Virus record (IMG/VR): IMGVR_UViG_3300050821_003379
Span: 1-52,732 of that record
Length of the DNA stretch: 52,732 bases
Direction: 5' to 3' (one strand)
DNA from: a virus
Within the stretch, counting starts at the first letter, position 1. Every line of letters begins with the position of its first letter. Below are positions 14,881 through 22,728 of this stretch, one piece after another. The translations under genes were made by a program, and so were the position numbers. The notes under the pieces were generated by a model, which searched no databases, was not told the DNA's origin, and was given only the letters and a program-made list of their open reading frames with translations.

Positions 14881-15035
14881 GATTGTAGTTCCTCTATTCT
14901 TTTCCATGCACGATCTAGTTCACCTTCGTCAACTAAACAGCGGGGAACCAGCAAATAAAGAAGTTGACGAGCTTCAACAAATTCGCCTTTGACAGCTAAA
15001 GCTCGTGCTCGCATAACTTGCTCTCGAAAAGTCAT
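14877..15035 (-). CDS. Small helical hypothetical protein
   Basis: 52 aa: begins MTFREQVMRARALAVKGEF and ends AWKRIEELQS; predicted helical hairpin. The repeated leader AACGTTGGAGAACGGAC precedes the ATG, and its TGA forms an ATGA overlap with the next gene. Unknown function; the context makes it a convincing gene. Confidence 0.65.
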   Translation of the reverse strand: MTFREQVMRARALAVKGEFVEARQLLYLLVPRCLVDEGELDRAWKRIEELQS

Positions 15036-15059
15036 GTCCGTTCTCCAACGTTTCAGGGT

Positions 15060-15236
15060 TCAGTCAGCGTTTGGTGCGGTTTCGGCCTCTTTACGCCATG
15101 CCTTGGCCCATTCCGAATAGGGATAACCCGGTTCGTCTTTTCGGCTTTCGCACAATTCGGCGCGACGCAAACAAAGCTCTTTTGTACGGTATTCCATGCC
15201 GCCCGTTTGGTAACCAAAATCAGATTGTCGGTTCAT
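15060..15236 (-). CDS. Small hypothetical protein
   Basis: 58 aa, beginning MNRQSDFGYQTGGMEY; charged and helical in the second half (LCLRRAELCESRKDE). The repeated leader GAAACGTTGGAGAACGAAC precedes the ATG. Driven by the promoter at 15266. Function unknown. Confidence 0.6.
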   Translation of the reverse strand: MNRQSDFGYQTGGMEYRTKELCLRRAELCESRKDEPGYPYSEWAKAWRKEAETAPNAD

Positions 15237-15265
15237 GTTCGTTCTCCAACGTTTCAACGATACCT

Positions 15266-15293
15266 AATTTACTCCAATCCTAAGGGATAGCAA
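15266..15293 (-). promoter_or_regulatory. Early promoter, CCTTAGGA spacer type
   Basis: On the minus strand, TTGCTA (15288-15293), a 16-base spacer containing CCCTTAGGAT, and TAAATT (15266-15271). Same spacer family as the promoters at 13233, 14262 and 14644. Confidence 0.6.
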
Positions 15294-15331
15294 GCCCTAA
15301 TTTTGCATGCCTGTCCTTAGGGATATGCATA

Positions 15332-15724
15332 TCACCACGGGCCAGGCTTTTTAGCCTTAGCCTCCAATTCGCGCACGTATTCGTTAAGACAGTCTATTTC
15401 CTGTTGCATAGTGCTGTTGATTGCGCGCAAGCGCTCGACTTCGGAAGCATCCGTATTGATCGGCGCACCTTCGCGCACCATAGGCCGTGACATGGCAACA
15501 GTTGATTTTGTCGTTTTGCGGCAATCTTGGCAACGCGATAGGTGCAATCCGGCATTCTTAGACGTGCCAATGATTGCCGCCTGTGTCACGGCCATGTCCA
15601 TTTCACGACCACATTGAGCGCAAGCCTTAGTGATCCGGTAAAGGTGCACGAATTTGCCGCGCCACCATTTTGTGAGCAATTCGCCTACTTTCCAGCCGTT
15701 AACGGTTGATCCAGTGAGATTCAT
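15332..15724 (-). CDS. Zinc-knuckle and coiled-coil protein ending in PGPW
   Basis: 130 aa. CAQCG (CxxC) and CQDCRK form a likely zinc site in the first 75 residues. A leucine-type coiled coil (EVERLRAINSTMQQEIDCLN) follows, and the protein ends KKPGPW. It shares its architecture with the 112-aa protein at 13258. It is the first gene of the leftward block and lies divergent from the rightward early genes, a position typical of a regulator. Confidence 0.65.
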   Translation of the reverse strand: MNLTGSTVNGWKVGELLTKWWRGKFVHLYRITKACAQCGREMDMAVTQAAIIGTSKNAGLHLSRCQDCRKTTKSTVAMSRPMVREGAPINTDASEVERLRAINSTMQQEIDCLNEYVRELEAKAKKPGPW

Positions 15725-15977
15725 TGTTTACACTCCTATTCAAGTTAGCAACTCACTAATTTCACAATCCGTAGCGATTCACAAGACACAAAAATTTATG
15801 TAGGATCAAGTTTTCCACCATTTTCTTGCGTAATTCACAATACACAGACATAAGAATCATCGTTCCCTAAAGGGAACACAGATGATTAGGAGTAAACAAG
15901 TAAATTAAAGAAGGGGGCGCCTACGCTTCGCTACGGCCCCCATTGCAGATAGCAAGAAGATCGGCTAAGACGGCCAA
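15725..15977. promoter_or_regulatory. Divergent control region between left and right early genes
   Basis: AT-rich 253-bp region without a gene. It holds a strong stem-loop (15856-15888: AATCATC-GTTCCC, TAAA loop, GGGAAC, 3-base bulge, GATGATT) and a GC-rich hairpin (15913-15941: GGGGGC / GCCCCC). A weak rightward promoter candidate is TTGCGT (15826-15831), about 17 bases, CATAAG. The stem-loop could be an operator for divergent transcription or a leader RNA structure of the rightward operon. Confidence 0.5.
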
Positions 15978-16436
15978 ATGAGCACGCAACTGACAACCCG
16001 GCTATCCGGCTTTGCAATCGAGCAAGTCACTAGGCACGCACCGGCTATTCGCAGCAAACTCGTGCGGTTCACGTCACCGGCTTTAACGAGCGCTTGCACG
16101 GATGCCGGCTTAACACTCGAACAGGCGGAACTCTGCGGCGGATTGCTTGCGAGCGTAATTGACGACTTGATTGCAGTCAGTCGGCTTGCGCGTACCGACT
16201 TTGAGCGCACAAAGCGGAAAGAGCGGATAATCGCGGCTTGCAGCGAACCGGCTTCATACGCTCTAAGGATTGCAATTGCAGCCTCGCCAATCAACGGCCG
16301 CGCGGCTGTGGCGCATTGGGACGCTGTTTGTGCGAACAAGTACGAAAAGCACGAAATAGGCAAGTTAGCCTGGTTGCTCGGGATGGAAACGGAGGGCGCA
16401 AAAAGATACGCTAGTCGGCTTGACAAATCGGAATGA
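15978..16436 (+). CDS. Hypothetical early protein
   Basis: 152 aa, helical and Ala-rich (LCGGLLASVIDDLIAVSRLA). Family not recognised. First gene of the rightward early block. The complementary strand is also open here, but the plus frame continues into a coherent rightward operon. Its start codon is ATG 12 bases after CTAAGACGG, a weak leader. Confidence 0.6.
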   Translation: MSTQLTTRLSGFAIEQVTRHAPAIRSKLVRFTSPALTSACTDAGLTLEQAELCGGLLASVIDDLIAVSRLARTDFERTKRKERIIAACSEPASYALRIAIAASPINGRAAVAHWDAVCANKYEKHEIGKLAWLLGMETEGAKRYASRLDKSE

Positions 16437-16476
16437 GCGGCGTACACGCATTGCATCGAAACGTTGGAGAACGAAC

Positions 16477-16716
16477 ATGAACAACCTTCCTAATTTTCCC
16501 GGTGCCTCCGCTGTCTACACTCGCGCTTTGAAGATCACAGCGTCCCTCAACGCAGTCGAGTACGTCCGGCAAAAGCATGCGGCGCACAAGCGCGGCTGTA
16601 AAACTTTCCGGTTTACGCCAAATAGCGATGCGGTTGCTATCATCGCCGCCATGAACAAAGGCGACGAAGAATTTTTGAAAGCGATGAATCATCAATTTAT
16701 GCATGTTTGGTGCTGA
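16477..16716 (+). CDS. Small hypothetical protein
   Basis: 79 aa, beginning MNNLPNFPGASAVYTRALK; basic centre (KHAAHKRGCKTFRFTPNSD). The repeated leader GAAACGTTGGAGAACGAAC, otherwise found in leftward genes, precedes the ATG here on the opposite strand. Function unknown. Confidence 0.65.
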   Translation: MNNLPNFPGASAVYTRALKITASLNAVEYVRQKHAAHKRGCKTFRFTPNSDAVAIIAAMNKGDEEFLKAMNHQFMHVWC

Positions 16717-16717
16717 C

Positions 16718-16873
16718 ATGCACCATTTCCTGACTGCGGCTGGCATTCTTGCGCTGATCGGTTTCGCCTTCGGTCATCGTGCCGCCATTGCCATAGCGCA
16801 GATCGCGGTTGTCGTTGGCACGTTCTTGTTTGCTGCGCTTGTGATTGCTGTATGCGTTGGCTATTTCGAGTAG
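16718..16873 (+). CDS. Small membrane protein
   Basis: 51 aa, beginning MHHFLTAAGILALIGFAFG and ending AVCVGYFE. Two hydrophobic segments (about residues 4-19 and 27-48) separated by a short HRAA turn predict a helical hairpin in the inner membrane. It starts 1 base after the stop of the previous gene. Small early membrane proteins often act in superinfection exclusion or host takeover; this is inference from topology only. Confidence 0.55.
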   Translation: MHHFLTAAGILALIGFAFGHRAAIAIAQIAVVVGTFLFAALVIAVCVGYFE

Positions 16874-16933
16874 CTTGACTCGAGCCGCGAATCACCTTAG
16901 AACGTCACCATTCAAACCGCTGGAGAGCGAAAC

Positions 16934-17335
16934 ATGCAAAACCACCGAACACCTTCAGAACTGAAAGCCGCACTCGACGCAATCGTGTCTGAGCTGCAAG
17001 CGCTCGACGTTGCTACGATCGATGATAACGAGCTTGTGCCGTTGGCCAAGACTGTGCAAGCCGCGGCTAGCTTCGTCGAAGTGATTGACAACCGCATCCA
17101 AACGCGCGTCATTGGCGACGGCATGTCGATTGCTGGCGCCATGCGCAAGCCGATCGCCAAACACCGCTTTTGGCATGACGAAACTGTTGCTGCGGACCTC
17201 GCATTTGCCACGTACGGGCTTAAGGCGTTCAAGCTGCAGTCGCCTGCGGCGCTGGAAAAGCTCGGCGAGGAAGGCATGGCGCTCGTTGCTGTTGCCAGCA
17301 CAAAGCCCGAAGCGTCCTACAAGGCGGCTTATTGA
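16934..17335 (+). CDS. Stand-alone homologue of the nuclease C-terminal domain
   Basis: 133 aa. An N-terminal helical region is followed by a segment that parallels the C-terminus of the nuclease at 3578: KHRFWHDE versus RTFRAWND, LQSPAALEKLGEEGMALV versus LTPAAAEKLGLEGKKLAA, ending KPEASYKAAY versus KPQGELKANY. DUF2800-type proteins carry this extension, so this looks like a detached copy that could partner with or modulate the nuclease. Leader CGCTGGAGAGCGAAAC precedes the ATG. Confidence 0.65.
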   Translation: MQNHRTPSELKAALDAIVSELQALDVATIDDNELVPLAKTVQAAASFVEVIDNRIQTRVIGDGMSIAGAMRKPIAKHRFWHDETVAADLAFATYGLKAFKLQSPAALEKLGEEGMALVAVASTKPEASYKAAY

Positions 17336-17350
17336 GCGGAGTACAAAACC

Positions 17351-17548
17351 TTGACACGCATATTCGACACTACGAGCGGGCGCCGCACGGCCGCCGAAAC
17401 GGGTGCACGCCGCTCGCGCAAAGCGCAGATCGATCGCGTACGGCGCCGGCTGAATGCGTTGCACCCTAAGGACAGCGACTTGATTGAGCTTCAAAACGTG
17501 GTCAAGGCAATCGTTGACATTATGGCGGATGACGGGGAATACGAATGA
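17351..17548 (+). CDS. Small basic hypothetical protein
   Basis: 65 aa with TTG start, preceded by GGAGTACAAAACC. Arg-rich N-terminal half (GARRSRKAQIDRVRRRLNA), acidic C-terminus (DIMADDGEYE). Unknown family. ATGA coupling to the DUF6378 gene. Confidence 0.6.
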   Translation: MTRIFDTTSGRRTAAETGARRSRKAQIDRVRRRLNALHPKDSDLIELQNVVKAIVDIMADDGEYE

Positions 17549-17847
17549 GCGATATCAGCAAGACGTTAGCGGAACGGCAACCGCAGCACGGCGCCTTCGT
17601 GGATCAAGCTGAAATCTCGCAAGCGCTATCCGAGGTCATGCACCGTGCCACGAACTACCGCAGCTTGACACCGTATCAGCGCGAATCGCTGGAAATGATC
17701 CAAATCAAAATCTCGCGTATCCTTGAAGGCAATCCGGGCCACATCGATCACTGGCACGATATCGCCGGCTATGCGACGCTTGTGGAGCGTCACTTGCGCC
17801 AAGAGCGCGAGCGACTGACCGCACGGAGCATTTGCGGCAATGACTGA
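17545..17847 (+). CDS. DUF6378-domain protein
   Basis: 100 aa. The order of conserved elements matches the DUF6378 phage family: HGAFVDQAEISQ, then LTPYQRESLEMIQIKISRIL, then HIDHWHDIAGYATLVER. Function of the family is unknown; it is common in phages, often near nucleotide-metabolism genes. Overlaps both neighbours by a few bases. Confidence 0.75.
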   Translation: MSDISKTLAERQPQHGAFVDQAEISQALSEVMHRATNYRSLTPYQRESLEMIQIKISRILEGNPGHIDHWHDIAGYATLVERHLRQERERLTARSICGND

Positions 17848-18052
17848 CGTTGAAATCATCCTCCGCCCTTCGCGCGGCTGGGGTACGATGTACGCGAATT
17901 CGCCGGACGGCCGCCGTTGGATTATCCGCAATGTCAACGGTCATGAAGCTAGCGGCGTGGCTGCGACGTTTCCGGTTGACGAGCTTCGGGCGTACTTGAC
18001 GCGTGCCGCGGAAAGCGGGATTACAGTCACAGTCAGGGAACGCAGGCAATGA
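17840..18052 (+). CDS. Small hypothetical protein
   Basis: 70 aa, probably a small beta-sheet domain (GTMYANSPDGRRWIIRNVNG) with a C-terminal helix. Not recognised. Overlaps its upstream neighbour by 8 bases and the next gene by ATGA. Confidence 0.6.
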   Translation: MTDVEIILRPSRGWGTMYANSPDGRRWIIRNVNGHEASGVAATFPVDELRAYLTRAAESGITVTVRERRQ

Positions 18053-18285
18053 ATATCAAGGAATTCGCTGCGCTGAAACTGGGCGATCGTATCGCAAACC
18101 CCATGGCCAGCACGGCCGGCGCAGTCACGGACACGGATGGGGGCGGCGTGACCGTACGTTGGGACGGTAGCGAGCTGACGCGCTACTACGGCGCCGTAAC
18201 GACAGCCTGGACACACTGGACGAAGGAAGCCACAGAGGGTGGAAGCGCTTGCCGTCCGGCGCCCGTGACTATCATTACGGAATGA
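18049..18285 (+). CDS. Small hypothetical protein
   Basis: 78 aa, beta-rich (GDRIANPMASTAGAVTDTDG then VTVRWDGSE), suggestive of a small SH3-like barrel. Function unknown. Coupled to the next gene by ATGA. Confidence 0.6.
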   Translation: MNIKEFAALKLGDRIANPMASTAGAVTDTDGGGVTVRWDGSELTRYYGAVTTAWTHWTKEATEGGSACRPAPVTIITE

Positions 18286-18686
18286 CATTCATCACCGGTT
18301 GTGCTACGAATCAGCTCATGACACCTTTAGCGCTTGCCATTCCGCTGACGCTCGCCAGTAACCTTGACGTTGCTTATGGTGACGGCTTGTTCTGCGACAC
18401 GCAGGCACAAATTGAATACCTAGTGACGCGGTTTGACGATTTTGAGCACGATCGTGAATGGATCGATGACGCCAACGCGCATTTCGGCGGCGAAGAAAAG
18501 GCTTGCGGGAGCCGCAAAATCGCGTACGTGACCGGGGATATCGTCAAGATCGTGCACGTCGGCGGTAATGAGTACGGCATCAGTGAAATCTTGATCATTG
18601 GCGTCATAGACAAGGATGGCCAGTACCAGGGCGTCAAGCCTCTAAGGCAGTGGGCGGCGATTAAGCTGCAAGGCACGCCTATCTAG
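18282..18686 (+). CDS. Hypothetical protein
   Basis: 134 aa, beginning MTFITGCATNQLMTPLALAI. It contains GDGLFCDTQAQIEYLVTRF and KIVHVGGNEYGISEIL, a pattern seen in small phage proteins of unknown function. The start at 18282 makes an ATGA overlap. An internal ATG 36 bases on (MTPLALAI) is possible. An 18-base sequence in its 5' end is duplicated just before the ejection-protein gene. Confidence 0.6.
   Translation: MTFITGCATNQLMTPLALAIPLTLASNLDVAYGDGLFCDTQAQIEYLVTRFDDFEHDREWIDDANAHFGGEEKACGSRKIAYVTGDIVKIVHVGGNEYGISEILIIGVIDKDGQYQGVKPLRQWAAIKLQGTPI
18300..18317 (+). repeat. 18-bp direct repeat, copy 1
   Basis: TGTGCTACGAATCAGCTC, identical to 18710-18727. This copy is within the coding sequence of the 134-aa protein. 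Confidence 0.9.
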
Positions 18687-18709
18687 CCGGATTGAGTGCC
18701 CGCGCCGAC

Positions 18710-18727
18710 TGTGCTACGAATCAGCTC
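18710..18727 (+). repeat. 18-bp direct repeat, copy 2
   Basis: TGTGCTACGAATCAGCTC in the leader of the 1325-aa ejection-protein gene. Its GTGCTA pairs with TAGCAC 11 bases before the ATG, so it could form a leader hairpin. Confidence 0.85.
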
Positions 18728-18750
18728 CCTAGTAAGCGGGGGCTAGCACA

Positions 18751-21700
18751 ATGCCGGATGACAATAACGGGCAATTTGGCAGCGGATTGAGCCTTGGCAG
18801 TGATCAGCAATCACAGCCTTCGCAAAGCGGCGGTTTTAGAAGCTCGTTTGCCGATTCGCTCCCAGGCCCTCACTACACGGCACCGGATCCGAGCACATCG
18901 CCACTGGACCAATCGGCGGATTTGTTAACGCAACGTGTCAAGCGCGCGAATCAGGTTGCTACCAATCCGTGGGCTCAAATTTTTGCACCCGAGCAAGTTC
19001 AAGCCGCGCGCGACTTCGTTCCCAAGGCCGTCGAGCAATTACAGACAATCCAAAAGCAGAAAGCGGACATTGCCGCGGGTCGCCAGCAAGCGCAAATGCT
19101 CGGCCTCGATCCGGGCGAAGTGTCCGACCAGGCGACGCGCGAGGACCGGATTGCGGCGGCACAACAGCGCGCCCTGAATGGCGATATCCGCGCATTCCAA
19201 GGATTGCAGGCGGTAGAGCCTAAAGCCGCGGAAGCAATCCAAGACCAAGTACACTCCGCCGTCTCGCGCAATCTGGACACGGCGCAGAACGCATTCGACA
19301 GTCTGTCGAACGTCAAGACGCAAGATGAATACGCGGCCAAACTCGCAGCTATGCGTGACGCGGGCGACTTGAAAAATTTGGAAGCTTTGGGCTTGAAAAT
19401 GCCGGGGCAGCTTGATGCGTTCAATGCAGCGAAGGGCCGGGAAGCGGAAGCTTTACGCAATGCGCGCATTGGCGTCGATACTATCCGGCAAAGGCTGGAA
19501 GACCGAAATACGTACCAGCCGATGCCGGAAGCGGAAGCGAAAACGTATACGGGACGCTTGACTACCGCGTACGGTGACAAATTCGACAACGGCACGTGGT
19601 CGCGCAACAGCGCAGCCGGTACGCGTGGCTATGTCGTCAACGGCGCTGCGAACCCTAGTGACTTGGGCCGTACGTTCACGCTTGGCAGTGCTGATCAGCG
19701 GAAACAACTCGGGGATCAGGCTGACGGGCTTGTTCCTAAGGACGAAAGGGAAAAGTACCGTAATTTTAATCGTACGTACAAGCTCGCGACCACGGACGCC
19801 AAGGGCAACCCACTGTCTGCGGGCGCTATCAACACCAATCCGAACGTACAGCAAGGCGTTGCCGAAGGTTTGGCCAGCATGCTTCGCGGCGGTAGCGGCG
19901 GCGCCAATATCGGCTTGCTGAAAATTGAGACGAACAAGCGCGGTTTCATTCAAGGGCTTATTGACAAGATCAGCACAGAGAAGGCTGCGGCAATCAACGA
20001 GCTGAAAGGCGCGGATGTTAATCCGTACCTGTCCAAGCTGACGCAAGGGCAAATCCGCGACGTGATGGACGTTTTGAAGCAGTACAACGACCAGTCTTTT
20101 GGCAACCGCATGAACACGGTGGCGGAACGCGCCGGGGCGCTTGGTTTTGACAGTTCTGCGATCGGCTTTGCGAAGGGCGAAGGTGGCGCAGTCGAAGACG
20201 CTATCGAGCGCGGACGCCAAGCGCAGATTGCCCGCATGACGCCATCCCACCAAGCCATAGGCGGCGGCGACGGCGTATTCCAGATCGGCGCGCAACGGCC
20301 CGGTGCCGGCGCCACGGGCACGCCCGAGGGCTCGGACAAAACAACGCAGCTCCCCGGCGCCCCGGCGCTGCGTACGCCCGTACAGCAATCTAACGGTTCG
20401 CCACCCGCGGGTACCCCCTTGACCGCAGGCGTTGCCGGCAGCGCCTCCGGGCCTGCGGGTGGCGGACCTGCACCGCCGACCGGCGGCCCCACTCCAGGCC
20501 GCAGCGGGCTTCCGCCCGGAATGAAACTGGATAACCCGCAAGCGTTCGACGCTGCGGCCAACCGTACAATTCAAATCGAGAGCGGTTTCAAGCCCAGTCA
20601 AAAGACGGGTTCATATGTTGGGCTCGGCCAATGGTCGAAAGGGGAAATGCTGCGACACGGGATTACAGATCCCGACGATGTTGAGCAAAACCGTACGGCG
20701 CTTAAAACGGACATGCAGGACCGTGCTGCAAAGCTGACAAAGGACGGGTTCCCGGCAACGGCTGCAAACGTCTATTTGATGCATCAGCAAGGCGAAGCCG
20801 GCTTGGAAGCGCATTTGCGCAACCCGGATGGCGTAGCATGGCAGAACCTAAAGCCGTACTACCGTACGGACTCGCTCGCCAAGCAAGCCGTTTGGGGCAA
20901 CATGACGCCACAAATGCGCGCGGAGGCGGGTGGCGACGTTAACAAAGTCACATCGGGCGATTTCACGCGACTGTGGGAAGCGCGCTACAACGGTACGGAT
21001 GCACCAACAGGCGCCGCAGTGGGGGCGCGCATGCTGGCCAGCGGGAGTACCGAACCGCCTCCGTTGTCGGCAAATCAGCGCGCGCCGCGCATGACGGAGG
21101 CCGAAACCGTCTCTAAGAATTATGACGAAATGCCGTGGTACAAGAAGGCGGTTGCCGGGTTGCTGTTCGGCCGCGACGCGGAGGGCGGCGTTGAGGCAGC
21201 GAAGCAATACGGCCCTGAGGGCGGCTCAATAGTCGGTGCCGTGGCTGGCGGTATGGCCGGCGGCGCGGGCGTTGTTGGCGGGGGAGCTGCGGGCGGCGCA
21301 GGCGGGCAAATCCTGAAAGATTGGTTCAGCGGAAGCCCGCAAGACCCAACCGAAATCGCAAAGCAGGGCGCACTCGGCGGCGTGCTTGGCGTCGCGCCCG
21401 AAGGGCGGCCCGTCGTTGGCGCGCTGACACGTACGCTTGGCGCTGGCGCTGTCGAAGGTGGCGCGAAGGCCGTACAGGGCGGCGACGCGGGCGATGTGGC
21501 CGAAGCCGCCACGCAGGGTGCGACGGGCGCAGCGGTAGGCGAAGCATTCGGCCGCGCACTCGGCATGGTCGGCCACAAAGTGTGGTCGATGTTTTCGCCC
21601 GACGCGCAAACCGCGATACAGAGCGCCGCGAAGAAATTCTATGACGCGAACGAAGTCCTAAAGACGGAGCCGAATAAGATACCCGGCGCGGCCGGCAAGC

Positions 21701-22728
21701 CGGCAATCGACAATCCTAAGTACGTGACCGCGCAGACGGCAAGCGACGAAGCGGAAACCGTACTTAAGGACGCAGGCTTGAAGCCCGAGGAAGCCGCGTA
21801 CGCACACAAGGTCACGGCGGAAGGCGTACCGCAACGCGAAGCGGCGCTTAACCGGCCGGGAGCCATAGAAGCTTCGAAAATCGGCGCTGGCTACCGGGGA
21901 ATCGAAGAAGACATACAGGGCGCGCGCAAGCAGTACCCCACTGCAAACCTTCTAGGGTCGGATGTACCTGGCGGCCGTTTGAAGGGCGGCCCGATCGAAG
22001 CCGCGAAGGCTGGCAATATGTCCGGCAGTCTGCAGAACATCGCAGAACGTACGGAAAGCGAAATTACGCAGCCCGCCGATAATTGGCGCATAAAATGGCA
22101 ACAGTTGCAGCAAACCCGATCGAAGCTGCTAGAACTTGAAAGGGACGCGCTTACCAGCACTTCGCCATTCCGTACGCAAGTCGGTAGCGATCTGCGCACC
22201 CTTGCGGATACCGTACGGACGCAACAGAATAGCGTTGCGAATTACGTTTTTGGTAAGAAAGGTGGCGCGGCGGTCATTTCACACCTGCAAACCCTTGATA
22301 CGCGCTACGCGACACTTATGAACGCGACTAACGGCGGCAAGCTGGAGGAAGCGGCCCGATTGACCGGGGAGGAAGGCCGGGCCGCAGATAAGGCGTTCCG
22401 TGCATTTGCGCAGAACGACAACATGGCGACCTCGGCGTGGGCAACTCTGCGAGCGCGAGCCATGGGGGGCAGGGTTGAGGAAATCGACAAGGGCATCTAT
22501 CACTTTTTGCGACTTGATACGGTGCCCGTACTCGGCAAGACGTTTGCGGCCGCAAGCTATGCGCTCAACCTCGGAAGGTGGATGCGCGACAAGGCTGCGG
22601 GAGCACCGGCAAAGTTTGAAGACTTCGTGCCGGAATTGAAGAATGCGCGGCTGGCCGGGGGCCGTACGGTTCGCAATGCGGCCGGATACGCGGGCGCGCG
22701 GATCGGCGTAGAGGCAGCGCAGCCATGA
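18751..22728 (+). CDS. Large internal virion / DNA-ejection protein with lysozyme-like domain
   Basis: 1325 aa. The N-terminus carries the FGSGLSLGS tag also seen at 22725 and 52245. Residues ~60-500 are helical. A Pro/Gly linker (~520-590) leads to a lysozyme-like transglycosylase domain around residues 591-700 (IESGF with E610 as likely catalytic acid; SYVGLGQWSKGEM; YLMHQQGEAGLEAHL). Gly/Ala-rich segments about residues 825-870 and 900-950 could insert into membranes. The C-terminal part is helical. It resembles T7 gp16-type ejection proteins that pierce the envelope. Followed by an ATGA-coupled gene. Confidence 0.8.
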   Translation: MPDDNNGQFGSGLSLGSDQQSQPSQSGGFRSSFADSLPGPHYTAPDPSTSPLDQSADLLTQRVKRANQVATNPWAQIFAPEQVQAARDFVPKAVEQLQTIQKQKADIAAGRQQAQMLGLDPGEVSDQATREDRIAAAQQRALNGDIRAFQGLQAVEPKAAEAIQDQVHSAVSRNLDTAQNAFDSLSNVKTQDEYAAKLAAMRDAGDLKNLEALGLKMPGQLDAFNAAKGREAEALRNARIGVDTIRQRLEDRNTYQPMPEAEAKTYTGRLTTAYGDKFDNGTWSRNSAAGTRGYVVNGAANPSDLGRTFTLGSADQRKQLGDQADGLVPKDEREKYRNFNRTYKLATTDAKGNPLSAGAINTNPNVQQGVAEGLASMLRGGSGGANIGLLKIETNKRGFIQGLIDKISTEKAAAINELKGADVNPYLSKLTQGQIRDVMDVLKQYNDQSFGNRMNTVAERAGALGFDSSAIGFAKGEGGAVEDAIERGRQAQIARMTPSHQAIGGGDGVFQIGAQRPGAGATGTPEGSDKTTQLPGAPALRTPVQQSNGSPPAGTPLTAGVAGSASGPAGGGPAPPTGGPTPGRSGLPPGMKLDNPQAFDAAANRTIQIESGFKPSQKTGSYVGLGQWSKGEMLRHGITDPDDVEQNRTALKTDMQDRAAKLTKDGFPATAANVYLMHQQGEAGLEAHLRNPDGVAWQNLKPYYRTDSLAKQAVWGNMTPQMRAEAGGDVNKVTSGDFTRLWEARYNGTDAPTGAAVGARMLASGSTEPPPLSANQRAPRMTEAETVSKNYDEMPWYKKAVAGLLFGRDAEGGVEAAKQYGPEGGSIVGAVAGGMAGGAGVVGGGAAGGAGGQILKDWFSGSPQDPTEIAKQGALGGVLGVAPEGRPVVGALTRTLGAGAVEGGAKAVQGGDAGDVAEAATQGATGAAVGEAFGRALGMVGHKVWSMFSPDAQTAIQSAAKKFYDANEVLKTEPNKIPGAAGKPAIDNPKYVTAQTASDEAETVLKDAGLKPEEAAYAHKVTAEGVPQREAALNRPGAIEASKIGAGYRGIEEDIQGARKQYPTANLLGSDVPGGRLKGGPIEAAKAGNMSGSLQNIAERTESEITQPADNWRIKWQQLQQTRSKLLELERDALTSTSPFRTQVGSDLRTLADTVRTQQNSVANYVFGKKGGAAVISHLQTLDTRYATLMNATNGGKLEEAARLTGEEGRAADKAFRAFAQNDNMATSAWATLRARAMGGRVEEIDKGIYHFLRLDTVPVLGKTFAAASYALNLGRWMRDKAAGAPAKFEDFVPELKNARLAGGRTVRNAAGYAGARIGVEAAQP

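Noticed and set aside
15965-16456. 163-codon minus-strand frame opposite the 152-aa gene
   Set aside because: The plus frame belongs to a co-directional operon; the minus frame has Ser/Ala-rich antisense composition. The plus assignment remains only moderately sure.
16574-16590. Ninth copy of the palindrome (AAAAGCATGCGGCG)
   Set aside because: Only the left arm and GCATGC match; the right arm TTT is missing and it lies outside the leftward region.
19453-20601. 382-codon open frame on the minus strand inside the ejection-protein gene
   Set aside because: Arg/Val-rich composition typical of antisense frames in GC-rich genes, no promoter or leader, and the opposite frame encodes a recognisable virion protein.
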